A stretch of DNA of 64,000 bases. Origin: Halobacteriovorax marinus (GTDB lineage: Bacteria; Bdellovibrionota; Bacteriovoracia; Bacteriovoracales; Bacteriovoracaceae). The stretch covers positions 124,001-188,000 of the forward strand of contig MAAO01000008.1 of assembly GCA_002163155.1 (NCBI GenBank), in the 5' to 3' direction. Below, piece by piece: positions 34,573 through 43,784 of the stretch. The translations under genes were made by a program, and so were the position numbers. The notes beneath the pieces were generated by a model that did not search any database, was not told where the DNA came from, and saw only the letters and a program-made list of their open reading frames with translations. Position 1 is the stretch's first letter, and every line of letters begins with the position of its first letter.

Positions 34573-35196
34573 TTACAAGACGTCATTTTCTACATAGTAA
34601 GATCTACGTAGAGGAATATTTCGAAAAGTTCTATAGGCATTTTCAAAGAGACGTGCCGCTCTTAATTCTTCTTGCCTAATTTTCTTTCTACTAAAAGTCG
34701 TCACAACATTTCCAGTTGAGACAGATGTTGAAACATAGGGATCTATAACAGAGAGACCTAGCGCTATACGCCCTACTCCAGTATGACCAAACTCATGAGC
34801 AAGTAAGACATCTAATTCTATATTGTGTAAATTTGCACCTTTTGGAAGATCTGGAAATTCAATCAACTTATTCTCATACCACTTCTCTATTTCAAAAGTG
34901 TAAACAATTGTATTATCAAAAGCTTGAAATGCATCATCCACATAGAAGCCTTGTATAAAACCAACTGTAACATCGTTTTCAATTGTAGTTCGAATAACTA
35001 TTTTACCAATGGGACTTTCTGCGAATTTTCTTATGTACTTGATGAGAGATTCTGGAGCTTTTGAGGCAAATTCATCACCTTCTGAATCATAATTAAAATG
35101 TTCAATATGGTTCTCTATAAAGATGTCAATATCACTATTAACGGCAAAAGAGCTTAAAGAAGTAAAAATGAGAATTGAAAATAGCAGCTTCTTCAT
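34573..35196 (-). CDS. Exported putative zinc metalloprotease (HEFGH motif)
   Basis: A 207-residue protein with a signal peptide (about 1-18). It has an HExxH motif at residues 134-138 (LLAHEFGHTGVGR), the usual zinc-protease arrangement, with the surrounding helix well formed. A third ligand is not obvious. It is too small and divergent for me to name a peptidase family. It is separated from the HEARH lipoprotein by one gene on the same strand, so this stretch carries two unrelated putative zincins. In a predator they could act on prey, but that is inference. Confidence 0.7.
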   Translation of the reverse strand: MKKLLFSILIFTSLSSFAVNSDIDIFIENHIEHFNYDSEGDEFASKAPESLIKYIRKFAESPIGKIVIRTTIENDVTVGFIQGFYVDDAFQAFDNTIVYTFEIEKWYENKLIEFPDLPKGANLHNIELDVLLAHEFGHTGVGRIALGLSVIDPYVSTSVSTGNVVTTFSRKKIRQEELRAARLFENAYRTFRNIPLRRSYYVENDVL

Positions 35197-35283
35197 AAGA
35201 CATTCCTATAATTGAGAATTGTTATCTTATGATTATAGAGTTATTTGAGAGTGTTTGGGTGAGCTTAGAAATGATTACAGCAG

Positions 35284-35303
35284 GGTGTTTGATTTCTAAC
35301 ACC
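35284..35303. terminator. Hairpin downstream of the methyltransferase gene
   Basis: GGTGTT pairs with AACACC across 8 bases just after the methyltransferase stop codon. It lacks a following T run on the minus strand, so it may be a transcript-end stabiliser rather than a true terminator. Confidence 0.3.
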
Positions 35304-35309
35304 TAGCTA

Positions 35310-35933
35310 TTATTTCGATACCTTACGAAAGATACAGGCCAACCAAGGGCACTGTTCAACGGGTCTTCCTTTTGGCCTATAATAGTGATCAATAAGTTCA
35401 AAACCCTCGCGCTCTACAATTTCTTTGTATTCATCTAATTCCATGAAATTGGCATAGCGTGTTCCCGTAAAGTCTTCACCATGACCTCTAGGATTTGAAG
35501 AAAAGAGAATTCCATCTGTCGCAAGGCAGACATGAAGAGACTTCAAAAGAGTACTTAGCTTTTCCTTAGGAACATGAAAGAGCGAGGCGTTAGCAAAGAT
35601 ACCATCAAAGAAATCCTCTTCTAAATCCAAATTGATGAAATCTTGATGAAACACCTGGCAATTCGAGAGTTTAGTGGCCATGTGACAAAATTCTTCACAG
35701 CCATCTAGTCCAAAGGCCATATGCCCCAAATCTTTAAAGACTAGTAAGTCCCTACCTGGGCCACAACCAAAATCTAAAATCTTAAAAGGTTTTTTCCTTT
35801 GAATATTGTCTAGTAATGCTCTAATATTTTGAGAGACATCATGATCCTTAGTACCTTCCCAAAATCCAATGGGATTATCGGCGTAGTGTTGAATCGTTTT
35901 ATGGGTCAATATTTTTGGATGATACTTTTTCAT
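35310..35933 (-). CDS. Class I SAM-dependent methyltransferase
   Basis: A 207-residue cytoplasmic enzyme with the SAM-binding motif ILDFGCGPGRDLL (about 55-67), the acidic residue LDGC after strand 2, and FDGIFANASLFHVP (motif IV region). The N-terminal region, with a NPIGFWEGTKDHDVSQN signature, matches a family of small methyltransferases related to UbiE or tellurite resistance types. The substrate is unknown. Its ATG lies only 13 nt from the ATG of the divergent acyltransferase gene, an unusually tight head-to-head pair, so its promoter must lie inside that neighbour. Confidence 0.86.
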   Translation of the reverse strand: MKKYHPKILTHKTIQHYADNPIGFWEGTKDHDVSQNIRALLDNIQRKKPFKILDFGCGPGRDLLVFKDLGHMAFGLDGCEEFCHMATKLSNCQVFHQDFINLDLEEDFFDGIFANASLFHVPKEKLSTLLKSLHVCLATDGILFSSNPRGHGEDFTGTRYANFMELDEYKEIVEREGFELIDHYYRPKGRPVEQCPWLACIFRKVSK

Positions 35934-35946
35934 ATGAAGTAAATTT

Positions 35947-37026
35947 ATGTCAATTAAAGTGATAAATCAAATTGAAGATACAGGTTGGGAAAAATTAGAC
36001 AACACAGATTCTCCCTTCTTATCTTATGACTTCTTTCAATCCTTGGAAGAGAGTCATTCTATCGGAGCGAGCTCAGGTTGGAAACCCGTATACATTACTG
36101 ATCCTGGGAAGTCTCTTCTCTACAGTTTTATAAAAGATCATAGTTACGGAGAATATATTTTCGACTGGGACTGGGCACGAGCGTATGACCATCATGGCAT
36201 TCCCTATTACCCAAAATTAACCTCTATGATCCCCTTTACCTCGGCCACAACTCCTCACTTTCTAGGAGAGGCCAAAGATAAAGTGATGGATCACTACGAA
36301 GAGTATTACCAAAGTCACGCTTTCTCCTCTTCTCACTTCTTATTTCTTCCAAAGAATGAATTAAGTTTCTTTGAATCCTATGATTACACAATGAGAGAGA
36401 GCTTTCAGTATCACTTTATCAATGATTCCTACGGGTCCTTTTCTGACTTTCTAGCAAAACTTAAAAATAGAAAAGCTAAACAAATCAAAAAAGAGAGATT
36501 ATTCTCAGCAGACATTCAATTTAAGCAGTTTACTGGAGTTGACCTTACACTAGCTCACGCTAAAGAGATGTATCAATTCTATTTAACAACGATTGATAAT
36601 AAACAGGCCATTCCCTATTTAAACGAAAGTTTCTTTGACAAGATTTTTGTTAAACTAAGAGATCAAATCTGCTACGTTCAGGCGACAAGAGATGAAATCC
36701 CCATTGCTGGAGCTCTTTACTTCTATAGTTCCGATCGTCTCTATGGACGGTACTGGGGAGCAACTGAGACTGTACCTAATCTTCATTTTGAACTTTGCTA
36801 CTATCAAGGAATTGATTTCTGTATAAAGAAAGGACTAGAAGTTTTTGAAGCAGGGGCCCAGGGTGAACATAAAATTTCAAGAGGGTTTAGACCTGTCAAA
36901 ACCTATAGTGCTCACAAATTAAAACACGAAAGTTTTCATGAGGCGGTTAAGAAGTATGTCCTTGACGAGAAGTTAAATATTGATCGCATCTTGCCTCAAC
37001 TGAATGATCGACTGCCATTTAAATAA
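35947..37026 (+). CDS. COG3146/DUF482 GNAT-fold acyltransferase-like protein
   Basis: A 359-residue protein with the patterns of the COG3146 (DUF482, sometimes called peptidogalycan biosynthesis/recognition) family: SPFLSYDFFQSLEESHS, the SYGEYIFDWDWA block, YYPKLTSMIPFT and FEAGAQGEHKISRGF. These proteins have a FemAB/GNAT-like fold and probably transfer an acyl or amino-acyl group. The true substrate is not established. It starts 13 nt from the divergent methyltransferase, without a visible ribosome site, so the transcript may be leaderless. It ends 64-109 bp before the exporter gene on the same strand and may be co-transcribed with it. Confidence 0.85.
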   Translation: MSIKVINQIEDTGWEKLDNTDSPFLSYDFFQSLEESHSIGASSGWKPVYITDPGKSLLYSFIKDHSYGEYIFDWDWARAYDHHGIPYYPKLTSMIPFTSATTPHFLGEAKDKVMDHYEEYYQSHAFSSSHFLFLPKNELSFFESYDYTMRESFQYHFINDSYGSFSDFLAKLKNRKAKQIKKERLFSADIQFKQFTGVDLTLAHAKEMYQFYLTTIDNKQAIPYLNESFFDKIFVKLRDQICYVQATRDEIPIAGALYFYSSDRLYGRYWGATETVPNLHFELCYYQGIDFCIKKGLEVFEAGAQGEHKISRGFRPVKTYSAHKLKHESFHEAVKKYVLDEKLNIDRILPQLNDRLPFK

Positions 37027-37135
37027 CGAAAAGGTCCCTTTTGTCTCAGTACCAGAGAATTGATTTTCCTTCTAAATAGTCTATTATAAAGTGTATCAAA
37101 AAGTTTTATTCAAATATAGCAATCTGGTAAATGAA

Positions 37136-39415
37136 ATGATCAATAAATTCTTTAATTTCATGTTTCAAAATCCAAAGAGATGGATAGCGTCTCTTGTACT
37201 TCTCACTCTTTTTATAAGCTCTGGCTTATTTCAACTCTCCAGTAAGTTTGGTCCAGAAGTTTGGTACAAGAAGAATGATCCCCTTATGCAAATGTACCGC
37301 TTCTTTGAGCAAGAGTTTGGTAGAGATGACACTATAGTCATCGCTATTCATCATCCAGATGGAGTCCTAAACCCACAAACAATCAAACTTTTAAAAGAGC
37401 TCACAGATAAACTCTATCTAGTACACGATATTATTCAGGTAGACTCATTAACAAATTTCAATTGGGTACACTCCTTTGACGATGTCATTGAAATAGAACC
37501 TATGTTTGGTGATGAAGAAGTAGAGCTCAGTAAGAATTATGTGAATAAAAGAGCAGAAATAGTTATGAATCATCCAGAGTTACCTGGGGCCCTTATTTCT
37601 AAAGATGCCACAACAACTTTTGTCACAGGATTTCTAAAACCTAGATTTGGTAAGAATATAAATAACAAGAAAATAGTAGAAGAAACGCAGGAGCTTATTA
37701 AAGCTTACAACATCCCTCCTTTAAAAATTGTCATCACAGGCTCTTCCTATCTCACTCATTCAGTGAAAAGTGTTTCAAGTGGAGACCTCGCATTCTTGTT
37801 ACCAGTTCTTTTTCTAGTTATTACTTTTCTCATTTACTTTATCTTTCGTTCATTTCGAGTAGTCATAATTTCTTTATCCATATTGGTCATGACTAATATC
37901 TTAACTTTTGGAATTTCAGGATTCTTTGGATTTGCCTTCTCCAATTTAACTTTCACCATCCCCATTATACTACTCGCTATTTGTATAGCAGATGCCGTAC
38001 ACCTTTTAAGTTCCTTCTTTTCTTCTTACAAAGTTAATAACGACATATTGCAATCATTAAGAGATTCCTATAAAAAGAATTTTAAGCCTACTTTAATGAC
38101 TTCAATAACGACCGCCATTGGATTTTTTAGCCTGGCCACATCCAACTCTACACCACTTGTGGAAATGGGTATGGTGAGTGGTTTAGGAGTACTCCTGGCC
38201 TGGTTTACATCCTATGCCCTCATAGGTCCTCTAATTCTCACCTTAGGAGTGAGAACTAAAATTAGTAAAGTTCTGCACAATGATTTCTGGTGGAGGTATA
38301 GTAAATTCATTGTTGAATATAAATGGCCTATAACCGGCGTATTTATCCTGCTCACAATCGGAACACTAAACTTTGCCCTTAAAAATAGAGTAGACTTCAA
38401 TCCCTATGATCAATTTTCTAAAACTAGTAAAATTTGGCAAACTAATCAATTCATAAAAGAGAGGATTGGAGGCGTTAATGGCCCTGAGATAGTCATTGAT
38501 AGTGGATCTCCAGAAGCTGCAAAAGATCCGAGCTTTCTTAAAAAAGTCGAAGAGCTAGCTATTTGGATTGGGAACATTGAAGGTGTGAATAAAGTTTCCA
38601 CGCTGATCGATATCTTAAAACAAATGAATAAAACTCTCCACAATGATGATGACTCATTTTATAAGATACCAGCTTCTTCAAAGGCCGTAGCCGAAGAATT
38701 ACTACTTCTCTCCATGGACTCACATCAAGCGGATATGATTAAGAGTAAAATCTCAGTTGATAGGCGCTATTTAAGAATGACTATTCTTTGGAATATTTCT
38801 AATTCTAAGAAAGGTCTAGATGTTTTAAATCAAATCATGGAAAAAGCGCAAGAGCTGGGTTTAAAAGCTAGTGCAACAGGTAAGCAAAGTTTAAGTATTA
38901 ATATGATTAGTTATATCTTTGCGACATTCAAAAGCTCATTAGCGCTTTCTATGATTGTCATAACTCTTATAATTATCATAGGTCTTCGTAGTATAAGAAT
39001 GGGTGTTTTTTCTTTAATCCCTAACATACTACCTCTTCTCGTGGGTGCGGCCTGGATTTACTTGGGAGGCTATTTCATTGATTTTAGTTGCGTCGTCGCA
39101 TTTGTGATCTCACTAGGAATTGCTGTGGATGATACTATTCACTTTCTTGTGGCCTACAAAGAAAATGAAAAAGAGAATTCAATATCAGAGTCACTTTTTT
39201 TGACTTTTAAAAAATGTGGTAACGGAATCGTTCTAACTACTCTCATACTTATCTTAGGGTTTTGGATTTTAACTTTCTCTGATTTCTTAGTAAATTATAA
39301 ACTAGGTCTTCTCACCATGATCGTGCTCGCTACGGCCCTCATAGGAGATCTTCTCTTCCTACCAGCACTACTAGCGATAATTAAAAGTAGATTTTCTAAG
39401 AAGCTTTCAGACTAG
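37136..39415 (+). CDS. RND/MMPL-family exporter (COG1033 type)
   Basis: A large membrane protein (about 759 residues) with an internal duplication. Each half has one N-terminal helix, a big periplasmic domain and a cluster of five helices. The SSD/MMPL-type segments contain IADAVHLLSSFF in the first half and GIAVDDTIHFLVAY in the second, where the Asp residues carry protons. COG1033 relatives move lipids or hopanoid-like compounds. A GTG at 37091 is in frame, but the ATG at 37136 just before the first basic residues and helix is a more usual start. It overlaps the convergent MATE gene by 20 bp at the 3' end. Confidence 0.87.
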   Translation: MINKFFNFMFQNPKRWIASLVLLTLFISSGLFQLSSKFGPEVWYKKNDPLMQMYRFFEQEFGRDDTIVIAIHHPDGVLNPQTIKLLKELTDKLYLVHDIIQVDSLTNFNWVHSFDDVIEIEPMFGDEEVELSKNYVNKRAEIVMNHPELPGALISKDATTTFVTGFLKPRFGKNINNKKIVEETQELIKAYNIPPLKIVITGSSYLTHSVKSVSSGDLAFLLPVLFLVITFLIYFIFRSFRVVIISLSILVMTNILTFGISGFFGFAFSNLTFTIPIILLAICIADAVHLLSSFFSSYKVNNDILQSLRDSYKKNFKPTLMTSITTAIGFFSLATSNSTPLVEMGMVSGLGVLLAWFTSYALIGPLILTLGVRTKISKVLHNDFWWRYSKFIVEYKWPITGVFILLTIGTLNFALKNRVDFNPYDQFSKTSKIWQTNQFIKERIGGVNGPEIVIDSGSPEAAKDPSFLKKVEELAIWIGNIEGVNKVSTLIDILKQMNKTLHNDDDSFYKIPASSKAVAEELLLLSMDSHQADMIKSKISVDRRYLRMTILWNISNSKKGLDVLNQIMEKAQELGLKASATGKQSLSINMISYIFATFKSSLALSMIVITLIIIIGLRSIRMGVFSLIPNILPLLVGAAWIYLGGYFIDFSCVVAFVISLGIAVDDTIHFLVAYKENEKENSISESLFLTFKKCGNGIVLTTLILILGFWILTFSDFLVNYKLGLLTMIVLATALIGDLLFLPALLAIIKSRFSKKLSD

Positions 39416-40742
39416 TGGATTTACCCCATTGGTCTTTTTTCCATATAAGAGCAAGAATAAGGGTCTGCAAACATCTAAAAACTGTTTGCACTAACCAAAT
39501 TTCAGTCAAACCATAACCAAGCACCGGTCCCACGACATAGGAAAGAGGAAGTATACCTAACCACTGAATGGGTATAGTCACTTTTAAAATGACTGAGGGA
39601 TCTCCACTTCCAAAGAATTTATATGTGTAAACATATCCCGCAATATCGATCGCGAGTGAGACTGCAAAAATAATGAGTGGCCATTTTGCAATAGCTAGAA
39701 CTTCTGAATCATGGATAAAAATGGAGAGAATCTCACTTGGAAAGATCATGATAGGAATAGAAATAATTGCTGCAGCGATCACAGTGAATTTTACTATTTT
39801 TCTTCCCCAAAAACGGGCCTGATCTCGGTCATTTTCCCCTAAGGATCTACTTACAAAAGTAGAAGCAGTCATCCCCATGGACATTCCAAGATAAATCAGA
39901 AAAAGCGAAATCGTAATGAGAACATTGGCCGCTGCAAGTTCATTTGAACCAATAGTTCCTATTATAGAAAAGAAAACGAAAAAGCCAAGAGCAAAGAGAA
40001 ACTGTTGCAGTCCACTGGGAATTGCTTGCTTTAAAAGTTTCTTCCATACATCCCTATCAAAGAACACCTTACTAAAGCCATGTTCTCCAGCAGCAATAGA
40101 AGCTAATCCAAAATGAAGAATCGCTCCTAGAATAGTTGCAATAGTTGAACCCATCCCCGCGCCTGCAATCCCCATAGTAGGAGCACCCCACTTACCAAAT
40201 ATGAGCGCATAACTAATGAATGCGTTAGAGACGTGCATGATTATCATAATTCCTAGATATATAGTTGTGCGACTTATACCATTCCAAAAACCTCTAAAAC
40301 TATGAGTGATACCAATAGCAAAAATACCGATGAGGCGGGCATCCATATAGGATACACCTTCTCTTACTACAACACTGTCATTAGTCATAAATGAGAGTAG
40401 ACTCTCCATATAGAAACTTGCCACAAAAGCTACTATTCCACCAAATACAATGGATATAATAATGGCACTATTTAAAGGAGAGGCCGATTGACTTTTTCTA
40501 CCTTCACCCATAAATCTAGCACTAAGAGTTTGGACTGCAATCGCCAGTCCCATAAGAGGAGCTGTGTGGATAAATAAGATAAAGAAAGAAAGCCCAGCTG
40601 CGGCGAGAGAACTTGTGCCAAGTTTTCCAATTAAGAAAGTATCCACAAGTCCCATCATATTTTGTGAAATCATACTCAATAAAATGGGCATGGAAAAAGC
40701 AATGATTTCTCTATAATGTGGTTTAATAAATTTCCTTAACAT
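39396..40742 (-). CDS. MATE-family efflux transporter
   Basis: A 448-residue protein with 12 hydrophobic helices in two similar halves. The N-terminal MPILLSMISQNMMGLVDTF and the internal VQTLSARFMGEG pattern are typical of MATE (NorM-like) transporters, which export cationic compounds or lipid-linked molecules with Na+ or H+. It is the last of five overlapping genes, with a 7 bp overlap to the glycosyltransferase, and its end overlaps the convergent exporter by 20 bp. In this context, export of an assembled envelope component is possible, but drug efflux is the default. Confidence 0.88.
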   Translation of the reverse strand: MLRKFIKPHYREIIAFSMPILLSMISQNMMGLVDTFLIGKLGTSSLAAAGLSFFILFIHTAPLMGLAIAVQTLSARFMGEGRKSQSASPLNSAIIISIVFGGIVAFVASFYMESLLSFMTNDSVVVREGVSYMDARLIGIFAIGITHSFRGFWNGISRTTIYLGIMIIMHVSNAFISYALIFGKWGAPTMGIAGAGMGSTIATILGAILHFGLASIAAGEHGFSKVFFDRDVWKKLLKQAIPSGLQQFLFALGFFVFFSIIGTIGSNELAAANVLITISLFLIYLGMSMGMTASTFVSRSLGENDRDQARFWGRKIVKFTVIAAAIISIPIMIFPSEILSIFIHDSEVLAIAKWPLIIFAVSLAIDIAGYVYTYKFFGSGDPSVILKVTIPIQWLGILPLSYVVGPVLGYGLTEIWLVQTVFRCLQTLILALIWKKDQWGKSTSLKAS

Positions 40743-41803
40743 TCATTTATAGCTTTTCTAATATCATCACATAATAGATCATTATCAAAAATATCTAATT
40801 CACTTACCTTCTGCTTATAACTCTCTAAATTAGTTGAAAATTCACTTATACTCTCCACTGTCAATTCAGTTAAGAGTTTAGCCACTCCAAGGGATTCAAA
40901 CATTTTACCGCAGTAGTATTGTTCGAATTGACCACTGGTTGGAACATACAAGAGAGGTTTATTAAAAGCTAAGGAATCAATGGCAGATGAATTAGCAGAG
41001 ACTATAACAAAGGGAGAACTTTGAAGCGACTTGATGAATTCAACTTCATCAAAGGCGCGGTACTCAACGTTCTTATCAATTCTAGGGTTATCACTTCCAT
41101 AAATAATAAAGTTGTGATGACTCTCTCCTAGAACACTAGAGAGCGATGCCGGTGCGAGATGTCCCATGGAAACAACAATCGGTCCTTGATCAGAAATATT
41201 TTCACCCGCTTGTAAAAAAGTATCTCTAACTGGTGTTGGAACATACTTAGCTCTATCATCGCTGAGTTTCGTTTTCATAGTTCCATGAACAAGATATCGA
41301 TCAGCACTTGGTGCTACCATCTTAATGGTCTTTTGCCATTTCTCTAAACTAGTCATTTCAGAATCAGTGAATGAAAAAGGTCTCTCACTCAATCTAATTG
41401 TTGTCCAATGATCACAGGAGATTATAGGCACACGAAACAGCGGGCGAACTAACATGGCCGCATAGACACTATGGGCCTCAAAATCAGAGATGACTGCTTT
41501 TGGACGATGCCATAGTATAAAGAAAGCAATTCTTAATATATAAAATAAGGTTTTAGGAATTTCTAAAAGGGCCCTGGCAACGACGAGTCCAATACTTATC
41601 TTGCCACCTACTGATGCGCTTTTAATGGCATGGTTTTGGTGAAGGTGATCAAATTGTTTTCCTAGCCATTTATTCGCCTGACCAGAACAGAAAATATGCA
41701 CCTCATAGTCTTTACTCAATCTCTGAATGATCGGGACATCTCTAGTGGCATGACCCATTCCTGCACTTGCAAGAGCAAAGATAATTTTTGGTTTCTTTTT
41801 CAT
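40736..41803 (-). CDS. GT-B glycosyltransferase (GT28/MGT-like)
   Basis: A 355-residue enzyme with an N-terminal nucleotide-fold start (FALASAGMGHATRDVP) typical of the UDP-sugar glycosyltransferase families GT1/GT28, and a C-terminal domain with ISANSSAIDSLAFNKP and LYVPTSGQFEQ, which normally bind the nucleotide sugar. It has a hydrophobic patch around 85-100 that may attach it to the membrane. The acceptor is probably a lipid, given the neighbours, but this is inferred. It overlaps the acyltransferase gene by one base (TAATG) and the MATE gene by 7 bp. Confidence 0.85.
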   Translation of the reverse strand: MKKKPKIIFALASAGMGHATRDVPIIQRLSKDYEVHIFCSGQANKWLGKQFDHLHQNHAIKSASVGGKISIGLVVARALLEIPKTLFYILRIAFFILWHRPKAVISDFEAHSVYAAMLVRPLFRVPIISCDHWTTIRLSERPFSFTDSEMTSLEKWQKTIKMVAPSADRYLVHGTMKTKLSDDRAKYVPTPVRDTFLQAGENISDQGPIVVSMGHLAPASLSSVLGESHHNFIIYGSDNPRIDKNVEYRAFDEVEFIKSLQSSPFVIVSANSSAIDSLAFNKPLLYVPTSGQFEQYYCGKMFESLGVAKLLTELTVESISEFSTNLESYKQKVSELDIFDNDLLCDDIRKAINEC

Positions 41804-43008
41804 TAAGTTGTTTCCTCTGTAGTAGAGATGATATGTTTAGTTTCACTTTCCTTAGGAATCGGAGCAAAGTTTCTCTTCTTAGCAAGAGACTTAAGAATTG
41901 GCCCCTCCACAAATCTAAAAGAAAAGTAGGCGATAATGAAGGCCACGGAAAAACGAATAAATGTCTTTAAGGCCCAGAGTGCTGGAGTGCGATTAAAGGA
42001 TTTTAAAAGAACTTCTATGCCGCCAAAAACAGTCGTATGCCATAGATAAATACTGTAAGACATAATCCCCACACGTACTAACCACTTTGGTGACAATAGT
42101 TTTGAAAGAAGAGAGTTTGGAAATTGCACCAAGTGAATAATCACCATCACACCAACTAAGGAAAATACCGTAAATCCACCAGTCATAAGAAATTCTGTAT
42201 AGAAAGAGTTTTCCGCAATATGATAGGCCACAGGCAAATCTCTTATTAATAAACACAGCAGTATTAAAACCATGGAAGTCATGCCAAGCTTTGGACCAAT
42301 TCTAATTTTATCTCCATAGAGCTTTAAAAATAGTGCTGAGAGGCAACCTACTAGTAAGGAATCCCCTCTAGTGTCCAGCCCATAGAAACAGCGCTTCCAA
42401 GCGAGCATAATACCCTTACTTTCCATTAAACTATGAAAGAGTTGATAACGATGAATATTTACGCCTATAATTAAAGCGATTAATATATACATGGTCGTCT
42501 TCTTACTAAAGTATTTAAAACTAAAGAGAAAGAATAACGGACATAAGAAATAAAATTGTTCTTCTAAACTTAGTGACCAAGTGACCGCAAAAATTCCTAA
42601 ATTATATCCCTGTCCCACTGCCCAGTTAGAGCCATAGAATGCAGTTGAAAGAAGAGTCACCACACTATCTGTTCCCACAATGGGCTGAAAGCCAGAGGCA
42701 AAGAAGATAGTTGCTCCAATCGCAAAATAGACATAGAAAGCAGGAAAAAGTCTGATTGCTCTTCTCTTCCAAAAGCGAATGAGTTCAATGGATCCAGTTT
42801 TATCTTTTTCATTTATAATTAAACCAGTAATGAGAAACCCACTCAAGACAAAGAAGATATCCATAGCAATCACCGCCCCTGGTAAAATAGTGACACTATT
42901 CCACTGGGTGTGACCTATGAGAACGAGAAGACAACCAAGTCCACGTAAACCATCTAGCGCCTTATTTCTATAACTTGGTTTTGTCTCTTTTACTTGGATA
43001 TCACTCAT
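41803..43008 (-). CDS. Acyltransferase 3 (OafA/YrhL-type membrane O-acyltransferase)
   Basis: A 401-residue protein with about ten helices. It starts with the family signature ALDGLRG and a conserved His (LIGHTQWN). VLSGFLIT and the charged arginines (RRAIRLFPAFY) complete the acyltransferase-3 pattern. These enzymes acylate sugars of lipopolysaccharide, peptidoglycan or other glycans. It overlaps the SDR gene by 4 bp and the glycosyltransferase by 1 bp. A cytoplasmic C-terminal tail of about 35 residues is Lys/Thr/Glu-rich. Confidence 0.9.
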   Translation of the reverse strand: MSDIQVKETKPSYRNKALDGLRGLGCLLVLIGHTQWNSVTILPGAVIAMDIFFVLSGFLITGLIINEKDKTGSIELIRFWKRRAIRLFPAFYVYFAIGATIFFASGFQPIVGTDSVVTLLSTAFYGSNWAVGQGYNLGIFAVTWSLSLEEQFYFLCPLFFLFSFKYFSKKTTMYILIALIIGVNIHRYQLFHSLMESKGIMLAWKRCFYGLDTRGDSLLVGCLSALFLKLYGDKIRIGPKLGMTSMVLILLCLLIRDLPVAYHIAENSFYTEFLMTGGFTVFSLVGVMVIIHLVQFPNSLLSKLLSPKWLVRVGIMSYSIYLWHTTVFGGIEVLLKSFNRTPALWALKTFIRFSVAFIIAYFSFRFVEGPILKSLAKKRNFAPIPKESETKHIISTTEETT

Positions 43009-43784
43009 GACTCTTCTTTTCCTTTCTTAATAGCACTGGCCGTATCCATGAGAGGTAGACCTCCACTAACATTAAGAGCAGCTCCGGTGATATAACTTTC
43101 TCTATCAAGAAATGGTAGACAGGCCTTAGCTACTTGCTCCGGTTCACCTAATTTACCTAGTGGAATCCCAGCAGACATTCTTTTTTGGTAGTATTCTCTT
43201 TCCCAAAATCGTCTGGTTCTTTCCGTCTTTGTAATCCCTGGGCGTAACGTATTTGCTGTAATATTATATTTTCCGTAATCAACTGCGAGGTTTAACATAA
43301 GTCCTTCCATAGCAGCTTTTCCCATGCAATAGAGTCCATACTTACTCGCACCACTGATGGCGCCAATACTAGAAATGAAGAGAATTCTTCCCATCTTATT
43401 TTCTTTCATATGGGGAAGAAGAGTCGTCAGTAGTTTCATATTACCTTTTAAATTACCGTTCAGTTCTTCATCTAATTCCACTTCATCAATATCTTCAAAG
43501 AGTTTGAGTTTTTCTACTTTTATCCAAGCATTTAGGACTAGAGCATGTACTTTTTTATCTTTAATAAGTTCTGTAATATTTTGAATTGTATCCGCAGACT
43601 TAGTCAGATTATATTCGACTAGAGAAACTTTTCCTTCAAGACTATTTTCGACGAGATACTCACTAGTACTTTTAAGACTCTCCTTAGAGCTACAAGTTAA
43701 AATGACTTCCTCACCGTCCTCTACAAGTTTAATCATTAGAGCTCGAGCCACATCGGAGTGCGATCCTGTAATTAAAATACTCAT
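43005..43784 (-). CDS. Short-chain dehydrogenase/reductase
   Basis: A 259-residue NAD(P)-dependent oxidoreductase. Motifs are the N-terminal TGSHSDVARAL (a variant of TGxxxGxG), the ALVLNAWI replacement for NNAG, the catalytic Ser in ISSIGAISG and YCMGK (YxxxK). The nucleotide motif is a little degenerate (no third glycine of the TGxxxGIG form). It resembles FabG-like ketoreductases. In the operon it lies between the hexapeptide acyltransferase and acyltransferase-3 genes, so its substrate may be a sugar or lipid building block. It overlaps both neighbours by 4 bp. Confidence 0.87.
   Translation of the reverse strand: MSILITGSHSDVARALMIKLVEDGEEVILTCSSKESLKSTSEYLVENSLEGKVSLVEYNLTKSADTIQNITELIKDKKVHALVLNAWIKVEKLKLFEDIDEVELDEELNGNLKGNMKLLTTLLPHMKENKMGRILFISSIGAISGASKYGLYCMGKAAMEGLMLNLAVDYGKYNITANTLRPGITKTERTRRFWEREYYQKRMSAGIPLGKLGEPEQVAKACLPFLDRESYITGAALNVSGGLPLMDTASAIKKGKEES

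Noticed and set aside
37091-37093. GTG start for the MMPL exporter
   Set aside because: It adds 15 residues before a normal exporter N-terminus and lacks a ribosome site; the ATG at 37136 fits better, though the point is not settled.
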